A stretch of 64,000 nucleotides of DNA from assembly GCF_004764705.1 (NCBI RefSeq), contig NZ_SHLX01000002.1, positions 434,001 to 498,000 on the forward strand, given 5' to 3'. This document shows, piece after piece, positions 62,731 to 64,000 of the stretch (its first letter is position 1; every line of letters starts with the position of its first letter). Source of the stretch: Paenibacillus cymbidii. GTDB lineage: Bacteria > Bacillota > Bacilli > Paenibacillales > NBRC-103111. The translations under genes were made by a program, and so were the position numbers. The notes under the pieces are model-generated. The model searched no databases and was not told where the DNA came from. It worked only from the letters and a program-made list of their open reading frames with translations.

Positions 62731-63516
62731 TCAACAATCCCGAAACACAGCCTTGCGCTTCTCCAGGAATGCCTTAATGCCTTCTTTGGCGTCCCCGGAC
62801 AGGAACAGATCGGCAAAATAGTTTGCTTCCAGCGCCAGTCCTTCACCGACCGACAGCTTCATGCCCTTCAGGACGGCATCCATGGCCGCCTGCACCGGTA
62901 CCGCGCTTCGCTCCAGGGCAATCGTTTCCGCCATCTCGATGGCCCTGGGCATCACTTCCCTTGCCGGACAGGAACGATTGACCAAGCCAACCCGCTCCGC
63001 CTCCTTCCCGTCTATGGATTCCCCGGTTAAAGTGAGCTCCAGAGCTTTGGCTTGATCGGTCAATTTCGAGAGCCGCTGCGTGCCGCCGTATCCCGGGATA
63101 ATACCCAATTTGATTTCCGGCAATCCGAGCATCGCTTCATCCGCGGCGATTCGTATGTGGCAGCTCATCGCTAGCTCAAGCCCGCCGCCAAGACATGCGC
63201 CATTGATAGCGGCGATCACCGGTTTTGTCAAATTCTCGATCTTGTCGCAAAGACGTTGGCCCTCTTCCGAGGTTTTCAAAGCTTTACGTCGATCATCGAG
63301 CAGCTCAACCAGTTCGTTCAAATCCGCTCCGGCGACGAAGCATTTGCCTTCTCCAGTTATCACAACCGCTTTAATTTCGGGGTTTGCGGCGACGGCATCC
63401 AACGTTTGGCTCAATTCCGAGATCACGAGACGGCTCAATGCATTCACCGGGGGGCGATCGATCGTAATGCAGGCGACCTTCTTCTCCACCTTCACGCGCA
63501 ATGCGGTTGGCACCAT
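62731..63516 (-). CDS. Enoyl-CoA hydratase/isomerase family protein
   Basis: About 261 residues from ATG 63516 (AGGAGG eight bases upstream). Crotonase fold: oxyanion-hole segments CFVAGADLNEL and GACLGGGLELAMSC, and GLPEIKLGIIPGYGGTQRL with the catalytic-region Glu. It probably hydrates enoyl-CoA in fatty-acid beta-oxidation or a related degradative pathway, and lies 33 bp downstream of a thiolase gene in the same direction. Confidence 0.9.
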   Translation of the reverse strand: MVPTALRVKVEKKVACITIDRPPVNALSRLVISELSQTLDAVAANPEIKAVVITGEGKCFVAGADLNELVELLDDRRKALKTSEEGQRLCDKIENLTKPVIAAINGACLGGGLELAMSCHIRIAADEAMLGLPEIKLGIIPGYGGTQRLSKLTDQAKALELTLTGESIDGKEAERVGLVNRSCPAREVMPRAIEMAETIALERSAVPVQAAMDAVLKGMKLSVGEGLALEANYFADLFLSGDAKEGIKAFLEKRKAVFRDC

Positions 63517-63549
63517 ATGCAGCCCCTCCTCAAATACCATATTATCCCA

Positions 63550-64000
63550 TCACCTACAAGCCTCGATTATGATGGCGATGCCTTGCCCGCCTCCGATGCA
63601 GAGGGAAACGACGCCGTACCTCAATCTTCGTCTCACAAGCTCCATGGCGAGGGACAGCAGCAGTCTGGCGCCGCTTGCTCCAACCGGATGTCCCAGCGCA
63701 ATCGCACCTCCGTGAACATTCGTTTTCCCCCGGTCCAGCCCGAGTATCTTCTCCACGGATAAATATTGGGCGGCGAACGCTTCGTTCACTTCGAACAGAT
63801 CGATCTCATGAAGCGCCAAATTTGCCTTGGCAAGCGCGGAAGGAATCGCCGTCGCCGGACCGATGCCCATCAGGGAGGGCTCGACACCGGTAACCGCCCA
63901 GGACACGATGCGAGCCAGCGGCTTGCTGTTGTGTCCGGCAACGAATGAACCGCCGGCAACGACGAGCGCTGCGGCGCCGTCGTTAATACCGCTGGCATTG
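63550..64000 (-). CDS. Acetyl-CoA acyltransferase (thiolase), 3' part
   Basis: The last 149 codons of a thiolase; the gene continues past the right edge. [39 protein letters not shown] (catalytic His) and [11 protein letters not shown] (second active-site Cys) are all present. The pair with the enoyl-CoA hydratase indicates a beta-oxidation or acetoacetyl-CoA unit. Confidence 0.93.
   Translation of the reverse strand, partial: NASGINDGAAALVVAGGSFVAGHNSKPLARIVSWAVTGVEPSLMGIGPATAIPSALAKANLALHEIDLFEVNEAFAAQYLSVEKILGLDRGKTNVHGGAIALGHPVGASGARLLLSLAMELVRRRLRYGVVSLCIGGGQGIAIIIEACR

Noticed and set aside
62342..62846. N-terminal extension of the PAS fragment
   Set aside because: It is antisense to the GH88 fragment and to the start of the enoyl-CoA hydratase end; composition is that of a shadow frame.

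Overview
The window looks like chromosome of a Gram-positive, endospore-former-type member of the Paenibacillaceae (Paenibacillus/Cohnella-like). The pointers are S-layer-homology (SLH) surface proteins, LplA/LplB/YtcP-type sugar importers under YesM/YesN two-component control, many glycosidase-like genes, strong AGGAGG ribosome sites and frequent GTG/TTG starts. This is inference from gene content; no marker gene was compared.

Layout. 1-6.75 kb: the N-terminal ~2,250 codons of a giant SLH/fibronectin-III surface protein (minus strand, runs off the left edge). 6.9-14.4 kb: a signalling operon of two paralogous double-kinase hybrid sensors and one SARP-like response regulator. 14.5-14.9 kb: tRNA-Leu(CAG) with promoter and terminator. 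14.9-20.3 kb: three tandem Tat-type-signal beta-helix (pectate-lyase-like) proteins. 20.5-24.5 kb: two Gfo/Idh/MocA oxidoreductases, a divergent AraC regulator with a palindromic operator between them, and a phytanoyl-CoA-dioxygenase-like enzyme.

24.7-45.3 kb: a carbohydrate locus, all on the minus strand: a GLUG-repeat SLH surface protein, a GH29-like and another large glycosidase-like protein, two paralogous binding lipoproteins, one permease pair, a GH36-like enzyme, two YesN-type regulators and one YesM-type kinase. Three promoters in the locus share an operator-like block and a -10 box with identical spacing (41 bp), so the surface protein appears to be co-regulated with the importer. 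A 159-bp MITE flanked by TTAG has replaced the last codons of the kinase.

45.3-47.5 kb: a decayed zone with a truncated IS4-type transposase, a frameshifted small gene with a partial second copy, and what looks like an orphan class I c-di-GMP riboswitch. 47.6-58.3 kb: a staphyloxanthin-type C30 carotenoid operon, transcribed fni - [pyrimidine-dimer-glycosylase::crtM] - crtP - aldH - crtO - crtN - crtQ - MMPL transporter. The unusual point is the in-frame joining of a T4-endonuclease-V-like DNA repair domain to CrtM. 58.3-61.6 kb: a divergent broken chemoreceptor gene, a broken EamA transporter, a CarH-like B12 photoreceptor/repressor and TspO, consistent with light control of pigment. 61.7-62.7 kb: fragments of a PAS-GGDEF gene and a GH88 gene. 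62.7-64 kb: enoyl-CoA hydratase and the 3' part of a thiolase gene.
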